64,000 bases of DNA from Aspidapion aeneum (taxonomy: Eukaryota > Arthropoda > Insecta > Coleoptera > Brentidae), in NCBI GenBank assembly GCA_963576565.1, contig OY755045.1, positions 41,806,409 through 41,870,408 of the forward strand, written 5' to 3'. A program made the position numbers and the translations under genes. Shown here piece by piece: positions 21,620 through 33,080 of this stretch. Numbering within the stretch: the first letter of the stretch is position 1; every line of letters begins with the position of its first letter. The notes beneath the pieces were generated by a model. The model did not search any database, was not told where the DNA came from, and saw only the letters and a list, made by a program, of their open reading frames with translations.

Positions 21620-21751
21620 CAGTGGCGTAGGCAGAAATTAATCCTGGGGGGGGGGGCTTAAGCGCGGATCGATACGTAGAGATGGATTTTAATCTTCAAT
21701 GACTTCAGGCCCCAAGCCCCCCCCCCCCCCCACTCTCTGCATACGCCAATG
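21620..21751. mobile_element. hAT-like MITE, 132 bp
   Basis: Left end CAGTGGCGTAGGCAG, right end CTGCATACGCCAATG. G and C homopolymer runs of 10 or more sit inside the two ends. The interior AATCCTGGGGG and GCGCGGATCGA match the element at 10526-10676. The 8-bp flanks do not match. Confidence 0.65.
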
Positions 21752-22154
21752 CCTAGGAGAATTTTACAGGGTCTTTTTTCGGGGATTAAACCGTCAAACA
21801 CGTCGATTTTACTTGCGAGGGGGACATTTTTAACAGTTTTGTAGCACGCACCCCTTTCCAGTTGAAAACTTTACCTCTATATTTTGACTAGGGAAAAAGG
21901 ATCTAGTGATACCTTGTTTTGACGGTTTCCAAAATTACTTTATAACCCCGTAAAAAATTCGAAAAAAATCACATTGTTTCTGAGGTATTTGCTTCAATTT
22001 CCAGATTTACCATGAAAAAATAAAAAAAAATAGGAAAACTAAAAAAATATAAATTAAGGAATAAGAGTCACTGAAATATACCTTCTATAAAAAATAAGTC
22101 GCCGATTTCCTGGATTTTTTAAAATTTCTTTAGAAATAAATTATACATTTTCGA

Positions 22155-22310
22155 AATTCTTACCCAATTTGATCCACTCTCCCTATTTAAACTATAGGGG
22201 AAAGTTTACCTCTCAAATGAGGTGTGTGCTGCAAAACTTTCAATATATCCAAAAAGTTGCAAACGTGTTCAAAGGATTTTCCAAACATACCCGAAAAAGC
22301 CGCTGTTACC
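22155..22310 (+). repeat. Dispersed repeat, related to 58385-58540
   Basis: Blocks CCCTATTTAAACTATAGGGG, GTGTGCTGCAAAACTTTCAA and ATCCAAAAAGTTGC match, in order and orientation, a segment inside the 57.5-59.7 kb foldback. This indicates a shared mobile ancestor. Confidence 0.55.
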
Positions 22311-22385
22311 TTTTAAAAAGCACCCTGTTTATGACCTTTGATAATATTTATGATTATTAAGATAGAATAAAGTTTAGATTGGCAT

Positions 22386-22647
22386 ACTAGTAGAATTTTA
22401 GACGCTCTCTAAGATGCTTAAATAAAAAAAAATCAGTTCTTTTGAGTTTTAACTTAAAACACATTTTAATAGAACACCCTGTATTTTATAATTTTTACCT
22501 TCCTGGCCCGTGCAGCAATGGCTAGAGAAGGTATTAGTTTCAACGAAAAGATTTTTTTTTTGAGATAAAGCCGAAAATGTGTTATTTGGGTGTTATTTGA
22601 CCTGTCTTAGCAATACCGTCGTGATGTCTGTGTGTGTGTGTGTGTGT

Positions 22648-22690
<43 letters not shown>

Positions 22691-23345
22691 TATGTATGTC
22701 TGCCCGTAACATGATAGCTCCTAAACCGCTGAACCGATTTTCATAGAATTTTCAGGTAAAATTGCGTTCGACACTCTAAGGAGCTGATTAGATTTTGGGC
22801 AAAATCCATTATTGCTAATGACTGTTTTTTGACAATTAAAAAAATTAAAAAATGCTAACTTTTTAACGGAGCATTGCATCAATATGAGGTTTTCGGAATA
22901 TAGTAAACCACATTTTGCTCAATAATCTATGTTATAAGGAAAAACTTCGTAAGAGCTTTAGTTTCTGACAAATTTACAAAAAACTGTTTTCAACCCTGAT
23001 ATATCATGGCATAGGTCTTTCAATTTTAAAAAAGAATTTTGATTTTTTTTCCGAAAGTTAAAAATAACGAAGATATTCCAAATTCAAAATTACCCTTAGA
23101 CGTCTCTTCCAAATAAAATTTCAATACGTAATTTTAAACTTAAAATATGTTCGTTATTTTTAATTAAAAAAATAAAAACATAAAAGACAATTTTTGGTTA
23201 GAATTGAAAGACCCATCAGAGAAAATGATAAAATACATTGTTTCAACTAAAATTTGTTTTATGTTTTTTGAAAAACTCGAAAACTCAAAAACACGGATTT
23301 TTTTTTTGATTTAAGCATCTTAAAGAGCGACAAAAATTCTACTAG
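22386..23345. mobile_element. Inverted-repeat element with internal TG microsatellite
   Basis: CTAGTAGAATTTTAGACGCT at the left (through AAGATGCTTAAATAAAAAAA) faces AAGCATCTTAAAGAGCGACA and TTCTACTAG at the right, a TIR of about 48 bp. The interior contains a (TG)n tract and an AACCGCTGAACCGATTTTCA block. Part of the interior (22500-23010) recurs in inverse at 30236-30710. GAACACCCTGTAT is present in direct orientation at about 22472 and 23419. No ORF. Confidence 0.7.
22629..22696. repeat. (TG)n microsatellite
   Basis: A long TG run interrupted by TATG units. The inverse copy at about 30535-30575 has the corresponding CA-rich tract, so it is part of the element. Confidence 0.9.
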
Positions 23346-23463
23346 TTTGCAAATTTAAACTTTTTTTCTATTTTTAATAATAACAAAGTTAGCAATGGTG
23401 GAGACTTAACTTGGAACACCCTGTATAAACCCTAGTTGAACTATAAGTAGGTAATAGCACACG

Positions 23464-23814
23464 GTGGTATCTACTAGTAAAACCTCCTTGGTTGGATTGC
23501 TTAATTTACCAATGAAGAAGAGTTTTTTAAAGTACCTAAAAAGGACAAGTAACGTATCAAAAATATTAAGAACTGCATTAAATTTAGGATCGAAAAAAGC
23601 CGTTAACTACCTCATGTCTCATACAGATTATACAACACTCACAAATTACTTGAGAAAATCAAAATTCAAAAAAGTACCAAGTTCGTTTAACAGTCGTTTT
23701 TTTCTTGTTTTCGATTGTTTTCATTTAACAGACGTTTTTTCTTTAAGTTTCTTTTTTATTTTTTATTTTTTTAATAACGTCAGTGAAAGCATTGCATCAC
23801 AAGTCCTAAACTAA
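23464..23814 (+). CDS. Unrecognised 116-codon ORF
   Basis: The start is basic and Ser/Thr/Leu-rich (KKSFLKYLKRTSNV) and the end is a Phe-rich low-complexity tail (SLSFFFIFYFF). No domain recognised. The Phe-rich tail looks like translated T-runs, so chance or a decayed gene are both likely. Confidence 0.2.
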   Translation: MVSTSKTSLVGLLNLPMKKSFLKYLKRTSNVSKILRTALNLGSKKAVNYLMSHTDYTTLTNYLRKSKFKKVPSSFNSRFFLVFDCFHLTDVFSLSFFFIFYFFNNVSESIASQVLN

Positions 23815-23884
23815 CCTTATCTACATTTGAATTGGTTCTGAAATTAAGTTGATTACTCCCTAAATCTCTAATTTTTAAAATTAC

Positions 23885-24074
23885 CTTGATCCTTTTCTTC
23901 CTTGTCTTCCTTATCTTCATTAAAATAAAGCCGCGAAACTCGCTCACATAAATCGCACACCCTTCTAAAACTCGATTTTCTTTTCGGAGTTTTTCCACCT
24001 TCACTTTTCAATTCAACCTCCAGGTTATCTACTGTCAACTCCATTAAAAAGTTTTTAGTGAAGACTATTGGCAA
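23885..24074 (-). CDS. Candidate first exon, charged protein
   Basis: Reading from 24074, the frame begins MPIVFTKNFLMELTVDN, carries a basic GGKTPKRKSSFRRV stretch, a C-x-x-C pair (CDLCERV) and an acidic/basic EDKEDKEEKDQ end. CAAG|GTAATTTT at about 23883 could be a splice donor, so the exon might continue further left. Composition differs from nearby T-rich chance frames. No downstream exon or family recognised. Confidence 0.3.
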
Positions 24075-25000
24075 ATTGTCACTAGAGACTGGTATTTTTT
24101 AATATAAAATTTATCATCTTTGATTTAGTCTTGTCAATTGCATTTCTTCATATTTGTTTAAATTTAATATGAAAGTTTTTAGTACTTTTTCCACTTTTTA
24201 GAAACTAACTACGCTTAAACATAAAATCACTTTAAACTGTTTGTTTTTACTTTCATTAACTTTTTTATGGTTTTAAATTGATCTTTTTAAGAATTATATT
24301 TAATATTTTATGTTTGCTTCAGTTTTTGGTGCCAACATCAAATTGAACTTTTGTCACAAAGGTAGTTGGGCATTTATCATATTGGTGTCTACATATTTTC
24401 AAAAAACAATTAAACAACTTATTTCAATCGGTATTTCAAGATAAATTCCTATTACTGTTAATTATTACAACCTTAATATTTTGAAAATAGCTAGAATACT
24501 TTTTGAATGAGTTTAAAAATACCTTGACGTTTTGGTTAAACTATTTAGTCAGATTGCTTACTTTTTTCTGGGTTTGATTGTTGTTAAACTTTCGTAAGTA
24601 ATTGGAAAATCAAATGTGACAAACTTTAACAGGATATTATTGAGTTTTCGATGTTGGTCTTGTTTATTTTTGTTGTTTAAAGGTTTGTAATTATATTTGC
24701 CACAATGTTAAATGTTTCTCTTTTGATCACTTGAACAGATGTTCATAGCATCAGATGGTTTTTCACACTGCTCTCTATAAAATATTTGTCTCATTTATTA
24801 AATTTTGTAACGGTTGGCTCTGTTCCCCTTGTCTAAACCATTTTCAACTCCTGCCAAGTTTTGTTTTTTTTTACTACGTTTGAGACTGCCGCACGTCGAC
24901 TATACAAAAATGCAAACTGTCGCGTTACGACAAAGAAGGTATCAGAAAGAATCTAGAATTTAAAATGTTTTAAATGACTCAGAACTGATGCAGGCATTTC
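24075..25000. other. Unassigned AT-rich stretch
   Basis: No ORF or repeat of note. If the minus-strand exon is real, this would be its upstream region; no core promoter motif could be assigned. Confidence 0.35.
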
Positions 25001-25004
25001 AAAA

Positions 25005-25745
25005 GGAAGAATAAATTATTTTGGCTTCAAACAAGAAAAAGCTTTGGTCACGTAAACTCCTGGGAAACAGGAATAGGTCGCAGACAGACCAGAGAATTCG
25101 TAGACTCAACAAATTTAACCAGACTTAGAAGGTGGCTGGAACGAAGATATGTTAAACCGTTGATAGGACATAACCGGTTGAGGGAGCATATGACACGAAT
25201 AAAAGTCGAGAACGATTCTACTTGCCCAGCCTGTGGACAGGAAGAAGAAACATTAAGGCATCTTGTGGCAGAATGTGAGACCTACGCAAGGAAAAGACAA
25301 CAGTCATCCGGGGCATCAACCCTGAGCCAGGAAAAGCTGTATTTGCTCAAATGAGCTGACATACTGAACATTGCAAAGAGACCAGAAGGTCCAATAATCT
25401 ATCTGGACGTTGAAGAGAACTGCAGATAGTCGGTTAAGGGAAAGACCTGGGGCATGTCAAAAAAGGACAAGTAATAAGAGGCCCCAAATATAAGCTACTA
25501 CAAAATAAAATGGAAGAAAAAACTAAAGACAACAGAAGTCAAGTAAGAAAATGAACATTCTGGTTTAACAAATTAGGTCATTGATGCGATATAATGTCGA
25601 AGCAACTGTTTCACGCAGCAGTAAATAAAAATCGGATTGCTATGATTATTTCAAACCTGCGCTAGAAGATAGAATTGCTATGCTAAAGGAAGACAAAGAA
25701 AAAAAAAAGCTGGTGTTTTGTTACCTTTATACAAAAATTAGTTCG
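25005..25745 (+). pseudogene. Decayed LINE 3' end, copy 1
   Basis: The frame at 25160-25354 ends in a C-x2-C-G-x6-H-x4-C type tail (TCPACGQEEE, LRHLVAECE) typical of Jockey/R1/I LINEs. Upstream frames (GRRQTRE-type) are broken. The 3' non-coding region (25320-25745), with GGTTAAGGGAAAGACCTGGG and GGCCCCAAATATAAGCTAC, recurs as copy 2. Confidence 0.7.
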
Positions 25746-25784
25746 GTGGCCATTTAAAAATGCAAGGAAAATTTTAGTCTTAGC

Positions 25785-26235
25785 CACTCGGGGCACCAAA
25801 ACTGAGCAAGGAAGGGTTGCATTTGCTCAAATGAGCTGACATACTGGACATTGTAAAGAGATCAGCAGGCCCAATGAGCTACCTGGACATTGAATAGAAG
25901 TGCAGAGAGTCGGTTAAAGGAAAGGCCTGAGGCATGGCAAAAGGACACGTAATAAGAGGCCCCAAGTATAAGCTACCAGAAAATAAAATGGAAGAAAAAA
26001 CTAGACAACAGAAGTCAAGGAAAAATATGAACATTTTGGCTTAACAAATTAGGTCAATGGATGTCGCACCATTAACCTAATTTCGTCGAAGCAACTGTTT
26101 CAGGCAGCAGTAAATAAGAATTGGATTGTTATGATTATTTGAAATCTGCGCCAGAAGATAAAACTGCTTTGCTAAAGGAAGACGAAGAAAAAAAGAGCTA
26201 CTGTTTTGTTACCTTTATATGAAAATCAGTGCGGT
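25785..26235 (+). repeat. LINE 3' region, copy 2 (direct duplication)
   Basis: Aligned by eye, it repeats 25320-25745 in the same orientation over about 430 bp (blocks TTTGCTCAAATGAGCTGACA, ATGGAAGAAAAAACTA, TTTTGTTACCTTTATA). The next LINE fragment begins directly at its 3' end. Confidence 0.7.
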
Positions 26236-26690
26236 TTTTGTGTATCTTTACTATATGGATCCCAGACCTGGATACTTCTGGATAAATCAAACATGGATAA
26301 GGTAACAAAAGCCCAAAGATCAATGGAAAGACAAATGTTACATGTGAAGCTAACAGATAGGAAAAGGAATAAGAAATGAAACAAAAAGGGATGTCAGAGG
26401 AGAGGTAGCAAAATTAAAATAGAAATTTACCGATCATAATTTTACAAAAAAAGACCATCGATGGATCAAATGTATTGTAAACTGGATACATTTGGAGACA
26501 TTGACAAATAAAAGAAGTATTGGAGAAGCCAAATGAAATAGGCGGACGATTTGAAAAAACATGCGGGAAAATATAAGATGGATGAACACGACAAAAGGCA
26601 GAGAATAGTGGAAGATATTGGAAGTGGCCTATGTCAAAAGATGGATCGAAGTATGCTAAATAGATGAATGGATAGATAAAAGATTTTTTC
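26236..26690 (+). pseudogene. LINE carboxy-terminal fragment (degraded)
   Basis: Matches 36290-36760 by eye: ATGGATAAGGTAACAAAAGC, AGATCAATGGAAAGACAAATG and the GTGGAAGATATTGG region near the end. The reading is broken by many stops. The long reverse frame at 26414-26827 is its antisense shadow. Confidence 0.65.
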
Positions 26691-27784
26691 TGTATTCTTT
26701 TATCCAAATATTTCTTTGTAATTTCTTTGCAAGTTATTCTTTGTATTTTAAAGCCCACTACTACTGCAAATATTTTGAAACAGGCTTCAAAGCGTAGAGT
26801 ACAACCAAGTTTGCAACTTTTACGCACTAGAGACTCATAAAGGCTGGTCTTAGTTTTTGTCCTGCAAGTAAACTTTTAGCAATTTTTCATTCTTGCTGCT
26901 GTTTACACAAGTGCAGATGAAACTAGCAAATTTTCTTGCACACTGTGTGCGTGTGTGTTTCAAATCTGCTTTGAAGTTTTTGCAACAAGTAATTTATAAA
27001 TAAATGAAAGTTACTTGCTATAGTTTGTATATAATATCAAAAGGGTATGTTTGCGCGATTTAAGCGGGGTTAGAAGACTATGTTTGACGAAATTTGTTTT
27101 GAATCTGTTTTAAAGTATTTGTAGCTAACTAATATGAGTAAAACAATTACTTGCGAAAAACTTTTGCAGCTTAGTTGCAAATAGACACATGCAGTTTTTT
27201 TGAAGTCTGTGTGCAATCCCAATATTTTTCCACGATTTTCGTGGTGTAAATGGAATTTTTTTATATCTGATTAAGAGGTTATTTTTTACGAACATCACCT
27301 TTACGTTTTTCTAGTGTGTTATAGCGAACACACGGTATTAATTTTTGTTTTAACTAGCTTTGTAATAAATAGTAATAACGAAAAACTTGCCAGTTACACC
27401 AACGACACTAAAAATCTACCGGTTTGTTTACGCCCGGAAGAACACATTGTCACAATATACACCTATTTTTTTTTTAAATAAAAAACACATTCTTTCGCTC
27501 ACACTGCACACACAGTGTGTTACAATAGAATAATCAGCGAAATAAGGTTGAACCGTCGCGAGTCTTACTCATTGCGGGCATGTTTTTCAATTCGACACGG
27601 AGAGTAATATTCACAAGTTTTACCACCACTATATTCTTTGGGTTGTCCTGGGCTTTTCTGGGTTTATACTGGGTGTCCTTTGTAGAAAAAAAATGTCGGA
27701 AATAATATCCCTACCAAAAAAACCCCATTAAAAAAAACACTTACAGGGACATAAAATTTAGTGTGGATTGGGAAACAGTCCTAG
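26691..27784. repeat. Unassigned, weak internal direct repeats
   Basis: AATCTGCTTTGAAGTTTTTG (about 26967) and AATCTGTTTTAAAGTATTTG (about 27102), each followed by ATTACTTGC-like sequence, suggest a decayed repeat of about 135 bp. CACACTGTGTGCGTGTG near 26940 and CACACTGCACACACAGTGTG near 27500 are small palindromes. No gene. Confidence 0.35.
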
Positions 27785-29035
27785 CAGGGTTGGATGGGCT
27801 CAAAGAAAACAAAGCCATATTGTGTTATTTTTGTTTTTGATATTATGGCGGTTTTGTTAGGTGATCCGTGGTTTTGTTATTAAATAACATGCTAATTTTA
27901 CAGGATGTAATTTGCATTTTGACAAAAAAAACTTCATATAAACATATGTATGCATGTCCTAAACATCCTAACTTGTGAGAACAAGGTGTTTGAAGACTTT
28001 CGGAAAATCTCCTTTTTTATTAATATCTATAATACTGCTCTAGATATTTTTGTAAAGTTTTATATTCTGTATGCCTTTATTAAACACTATAAGTACCTAT
28101 TAACATAATTAATATCTAATTTTTTCACAAAATGAAAACTCAAAAAAAGTAATAAAAACGTGCAAAATTTCAACATACAACAGCACTCCCCCGTTAGTTA
28201 AAAGGCTGCAAGTCATTTTTTTTCGAATTTAGGTTTTTGGTCTCAACGGATTTTTCATCATGTCCTATGTAATAAAATTAAAAAAAAAACTTAAAAAAAA
28301 ACAAATAGCAGTAACTGTAGTACTGCCTTATGAACAATTAAAACTTTAAAGCCGTTTTTTTTCGAACTACACGTTCGTCCCTGGCGCCCTTTTAACTACC
28401 GAGGGCAGAGCAGGTATGCAAATTTTTCATATGGTAACGACTTTTTTAATAATGAACTTGATGCTGCAATTTTATCTATGATCTCCTTAATTTGAATTGG
28501 ACCCAATACCGATTTTTCAATCGGTTAATCGATTTCTTAGATTTTTTATGTATTTTAACACCAAAAATGATCTTTCGCAACTAGGATATGAGATATTGGC
28601 AAGGCCGTACCGAAGGGGGAGATCAGGGGGATCAATCCCCACCAAAATAGTTAACAAAGTGTGTTAAAAGAGATTTCACAACAGTAACACAAATAAGAAA
28701 AAAAAAGGACAATATTTTTATTACATTTTTTTAATCTCCCAATTTTGTTTTCTGGATATTGGTAGTGCCATTATCACATTATCTTCTTGATACATTATAC
28801 TTATTTTAATCTAAAAGTAACTGTAACAATCAAACGAGTAACGCAGGCCAGGAGTTACTACATACAGATTTTTTTAATTCAAATTTTTAATGTTTTATTA
28901 GGTCGTTTGTCAAATATACAAAAATAAATATTAATAATTTGGAATAGGTACATCGGGCCTACGGCCTAACCGGTCCTAAATTGTACCCGCCCACCGGGCA
29001 TTTGCCCGGTTGCCCGCCTGTCCCATCCAACCCTG
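27785..29035. mobile_element. hAT-type non-autonomous element, 1251 bp
   Basis: Left end CAGGGTTGGATGGG, right end CCCATCCAACCCTG, with a perfect 8-bp duplication AGTCCTAG (27777-27784, 29036-29043). The right subterminal region is GC-rich with repeated GCCCGG/CCGGGC motifs. An inverted pair (CCCCCGTTAGTTAAAAGG near 28189, CCCTTTTAACTACCGAGGG near 28388) marks a probable nested element. No transposase frame remains. Confidence 0.88.
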
Positions 29036-29043
29036 AGTCCTAG

Positions 29044-29460
29044 ATATACAACCAGAGGGTTGTATTTCTTATATTAAATAGTCATGAAAAAGTGGTGCTT
29101 GGTATTCTCCAAAACGAAAATTCCCCAAAAATCGCCCCTTTGAGATTTCTATAAAAAAATTTAATTTGATGAATTAAAGTTCGCTGGTATTTAGCTTAAG
29201 TTGGCCGCGGCCGGGTTTTTTTTTCTCAAAAGAGTTGTTTTTTTGTACGATATTCACAACGTGAGTGTTTCATCGAAGTGGCGTGATAGCTTTTCTTCGC
29301 GCATGTCTAAAAAGATTTTTCTCGATTTCAAAGGTTACATGACCAAAAAAGGTGTCAATAAAATTGCTTTTCCCAAAATAGGATACTAAAAAAGAAGATG
29401 ATTACAAAATCCTAACCCCATATTTTTAATGAAGAAAAAATTAATTTAAAAACAGTTTCT
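29044..29460. other. Unassigned stretch
   Basis: A 62-codon frame at 29201-29389 has no recognisable motif. The NotI-like GGCCGCGGCC near 29203 is an isolated GC patch. Confidence 0.35.
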
Positions 29461-29469
29461 TCCTAGCCA

Positions 29470-30200
29470 CTATTGAAACACCACTTTCTGGGAGTAAAAG
29501 TATCGACCAATGCAGCCAAGTAGCAATTAATGAATTTCTAAGAAAAATTAAATAAATATAGAATCGAGGAGAGGTACTAGTAGTACTAAGGATCTCAACC
29601 AATAGTAGCGTAACTCTAATCCAAGCGAAAACAAAAATCTATGAGAAAAACACACGTGGAAAGTGGAAGAATATAACATTTTATTTTATGTGAATCTCAA
29701 AAAACGATACGACAGCAGAAAATACTTTGAAAAAGCTTTGGAGAAAAACAATATCAGCGCAATTCTAATTAAACCAGTTCAAGAGCTCTCACTATAAGAA
29801 CAACATAAACCGGGATCAAAAAGGTGGCCATTAGAAAAAATCACAATAATTTATTTCTGGATATCTAAAAACCGTATGACAACGTACCACAAAAAACAAT
29901 TTGACAGCTCTTAAAAAAACCAATATAATAAGCATCATTATAATTAAAGCCCTGCGAAATCTATAAATACAGGAACTACACCAGCCAGATGAAGAACAAG
30001 CTTTATACAAATAACTTAACATCAATAAACAGGACTGAGGATAGACAATCGCTTAATTAAAAATACGCGAACTACAATTCTGAGGATGAAATAGTCTTGG
30101 TTCGGAAGAGACTAGAGATAGAATAGATGTAAATTGGGAAAGCCGTAAATGAAAAAATATACCAACATTATAATAAATGGATCAATGACGGATCTGATAC
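29470..30200 (+). pseudogene. Decayed reverse transcriptase, two overlapping relics
   Basis: Near 29690-29800 a frame reads LKKRYDSR...FEKALEKNNISAILIKPVQELS. Near 29850-30000 another reads KPYDNVPQKT...YKYRNYTSQMKNKLYT. Both correspond to the LINE RT segment that normally reads DLEKAYDxVPRxxLW and on to the helix before the GLRQG motif. Two copies of the same segment in succession suggest duplication or adjacent insertions. Many stops. Confidence 0.55.
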
Positions 30201-30235
30201 ATTCCTCGCTAGCCTATTAGCACACTTCAAGTGAA

Positions 30236-30710
30236 GCCATGATATATTAGCCTTGAAAACAGTTTTTTGAAAATATCTTAGAAACTAAACCTCCTACAAA
30301 GTTTTTGTATACAACACAAATTATTGAACAAAATCTAGCTATATTCCAAAAACTGCATGTTGATGCAATGGTCCGTTAAAAAGTTAGCATTAAAAAAAAA
30401 TTATTGTCAAAAACTGTCAATAGTATAATGGATTTTGACTAAAATATAATCAGGTCGATACAGTGTCGAACACTATTTTCCCTGATAATTTTATGAAAGT
30501 CGGTTCAGCGGTTTAGGAGCTATCGTGTTACGGACAGACATACACACATACACACACACAGACAGACATCACGACGATATTGCTAAGATATGTCAAAATA
30601 CATCCAAATAACACATTATCGGCGTTATCCCAAAAAAAACTTTTTCGACGAAAATAATACCTTCTCTAGCCATTGCTGCGCGGGCTAGAAAGGTAAAAAC
30701 ATTATTTTTC
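30236..30710 (-). repeat. Inverse copy of the 22.4-23.3 kb element interior
   Basis: On the minus strand it carries, in the same order as 22500-23010, GCAGCAATGGCTAGAGAAGG, the TG/CA tract, AACCGCTGAACCGA and AACGGACCATTGCATCAA. The terminal repeats of the parent element are not present here. Confidence 0.7.
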
Positions 30711-30869
30711 AGATATGTTAATTACAAAGTAACACAAGACAAATAAGGTAAATGTAAACATATATAGAGAAGACAGGAAATCAGATAACTTATATTGTAG
30801 GAGTAACAAAAATCCAGAGATATCGAATAAAAAATAAACTTATAAAAGCATTGTCAAAACTGTTGTAAA

Positions 30870-31715
30870 TATCAAAATAAGCACTTATAGCAAATTGGTC
30901 CACTGAGCTTTATCTTAGAAGATTTCAATTAGGAGAACTTAGGAACACGGACGTTTTGTATAATTTTTCGAAAACAAAAAAACATAGTTTATTTATTAAT
31001 AGGTACTTTAACTCCTGTCGTAGGTAGAGGCCCACAATAATTATATTATAGCAATATATTAATAGAATTTTGGATAAAAACCAAACAGCAATTTGGTTTG
31101 GCCACAATGGAGTTAGAGAGGACAAACGTTCGAGATTCAATAAATTTCATAATTTTAAATCTTTTTTTTTTAAAGGTTTGGCTAAGTGATACCAAATTGC
31201 AGAACACATTGTGAAAAGCCTCCGGATTTCTATATACTGTAGAATAAAACAATATCAAAAGATACCTATCTAATAAACATAAAATTTATACAAGTAATGT
31301 CAAAAGCGCTACTTACAGAAAAGAAAAATACCTGAATAAATCTTAAATAAACATATACAATAAATTTGTCCACTGAGCTAAATCTTGGGACATTTCGGTT
31401 AAAAGAACTTAGGAACATGGACGTTCTGTATAATTTTTCAAAAACAAAAATATAGATACGTTCTATATTAATAGGTGCTTTAACTCTTGTCGTAGGTAGA
31501 GGCCCACAATAATATTATAGCGATATATTAATAGAATTTTGGATGGAAACCAAACTGCAATTTGGTTGGGTATTAATGAAGTTAGTGAGGACACACGATG
31601 TTATTAAAAGAGAGATTCAATAAATTTTAAATAATATTCGTTTTATAAAAGCTTTGGCTAAGTGAGACCAAAGTGTAAACCACATTGTGAACAGCCCTAA
31701 CATTTCTATGAAAAA
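30870..31715. repeat. Tandem duplication, about 475-bp unit
   Basis: TTGGTCCACTGAGCT (30896) recurs as TTTGTCCACTGAGCT (31364). The following about 330 bp, including CTTAGGAACACGGACGTT and GTCGTAGGTAGAGGCCCACA, are repeated in the same order. Two units are visible, the second less complete at its 3' end. Non-coding. Confidence 0.78.
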
Positions 31716-32100
31716 TTATTAATTAAATGATGAATAACTATAAATAACCCTTCTGCTTCCGAAACCAACAGCGCATCAATATGGGTATTATTTTATATGA
31801 GCTTCTTCATCTCAGTTAATAAAAAAGTTTTTTTTTTCTGTTGTTGAATCTTAGTTTCTTCTGGATCCTCTCCGAATTTTCTATTTTCCCATGGAGTAAG
31901 TAAGAGTCGTTTCCACGGTGATAGTACTCCTATGGAAATGCTGTCATGATAGTCATTCGACAAAACTTAAAGAAACAAGAAATAATAAAAAAGTTCAGAA
32001 GATGGTTATCAAAAATACAATTGGAGCTTTGGAAAGATTTCTGAATGAACTTGCTGTAAAGTATAAATAACGGATCCATGAGGGATCTGATACCTTCCGA
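31716..32100. other. Unassigned stretch
   Basis: No gene or repeat identified, except a short match GGATCTGATAC to 30192 that suggests a shared decayed element. Confidence 0.35.
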
Positions 32101-32103
32101 GCT

Positions 32104-32264
32104 AGATCAATTTATTCTTAAATTACGTAACGCAAAAATTTAGGATTTTTGACACCGGACCAAATCACGTTTTCAAAAAAAAAAACTATTAAAAAACCAT
32201 TAGGTGTAACACAAGGCTAAACTCCCCTCTCCTCTTAAGCGTTACGTTATTTAAGAATAGTCCC
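32104..32264. mobile_element. Small TIR MITE, PIF/Harbinger-like
   Basis: ATTCTTAAATTACGTAACGC at the left faces GCGTTACGTTATTTAAGAAT at the right. The right end finishes AGTCCC followed by TAA. Its relative at 39918-40077 has TAA at both flanks. A 3-bp TTA/TAA target fits PIF/Harbinger elements, but this is inference. Confidence 0.6.
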
Positions 32265-32685
32265 TAATTTAATTTCTCTCTCATCTATTCCAAAATTTAA
32301 TCTGAGGGCGCGGCAATGCCCGGCCAAGTTCGCGCAATTGCTGTACCATCTTTTCTTGAAACATTTCAGCCCATATTTGACCTATCTAAAACAATACTTC
32401 GGAATGAGATACGAAACTCAAACTTTGCACAGTCGTAGATCTTCATCTAAGTTAACAACCCTTCCAAGTTTCATGGACTTCTATAAATTAGTAAAGTAGT
32501 TACGAAATTTCAAAAAACGTCGAAGCTGCCACTTATTCACTCACTTATGTATAGATCATCAAAATTCTACTGTACTTTCAGACATGCTACAAAGCTGAAA
32601 TTTGGCAGACTGATGGAAATTATGACCAAACCCTTGGAAAAAATCAAAAAACCCCAAAATTCTAATATACTTCACTCCCTTATAC

Positions 32686-33080
32686 ATGTAAATTTATGTA
32701 AAAGAAACATTGCCCACTTCCAGAAACGCTAGAGAGCTCAGATTTGGCAGACTGATAAGAACTATGATAAAACTACAGGAAAAAATTTAAAAAACCTTAA
32801 ATTTTTATTTACTTCCCTCCCCTATAAATGTAAAGTTATGTAAAATTAACATTGCTCACTTCCAGAAACGCTAGAGAGTTGTGCTTTGTAAGACTGATAG
32901 GAACTATAATAATACTCTACGAAAAAAATTAAAAAGACAAACATTTTTATTTACTTTCCTCCTCTATAAATGTAAAGTTATGTAAAAGTAATATTGCCAC
33001 TTCCAGAAACGCTAGAGAGCTGAGCTTTGGAAGGCTTATAGGAACTATGATGAAACCATGGAAAAAAAACCTCAAAATTT
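32686..33080 (+). repeat. Minisatellite of family H, about 141-bp unit
   Basis: Three units with TGTAAAGTTATGTAAAA, ATTGCCCACTTCCAGAAACG and GAGCTTTGGAAGGCT-like blocks. The spacings 142 and 141 bp differ slightly from copy A (134, 123, 138). Confidence 0.8.

Noticed and set aside
26414..26827. 137-residue reverse ORF
   Set aside because: It is the antisense of a decayed LINE end and has no domain of its own.
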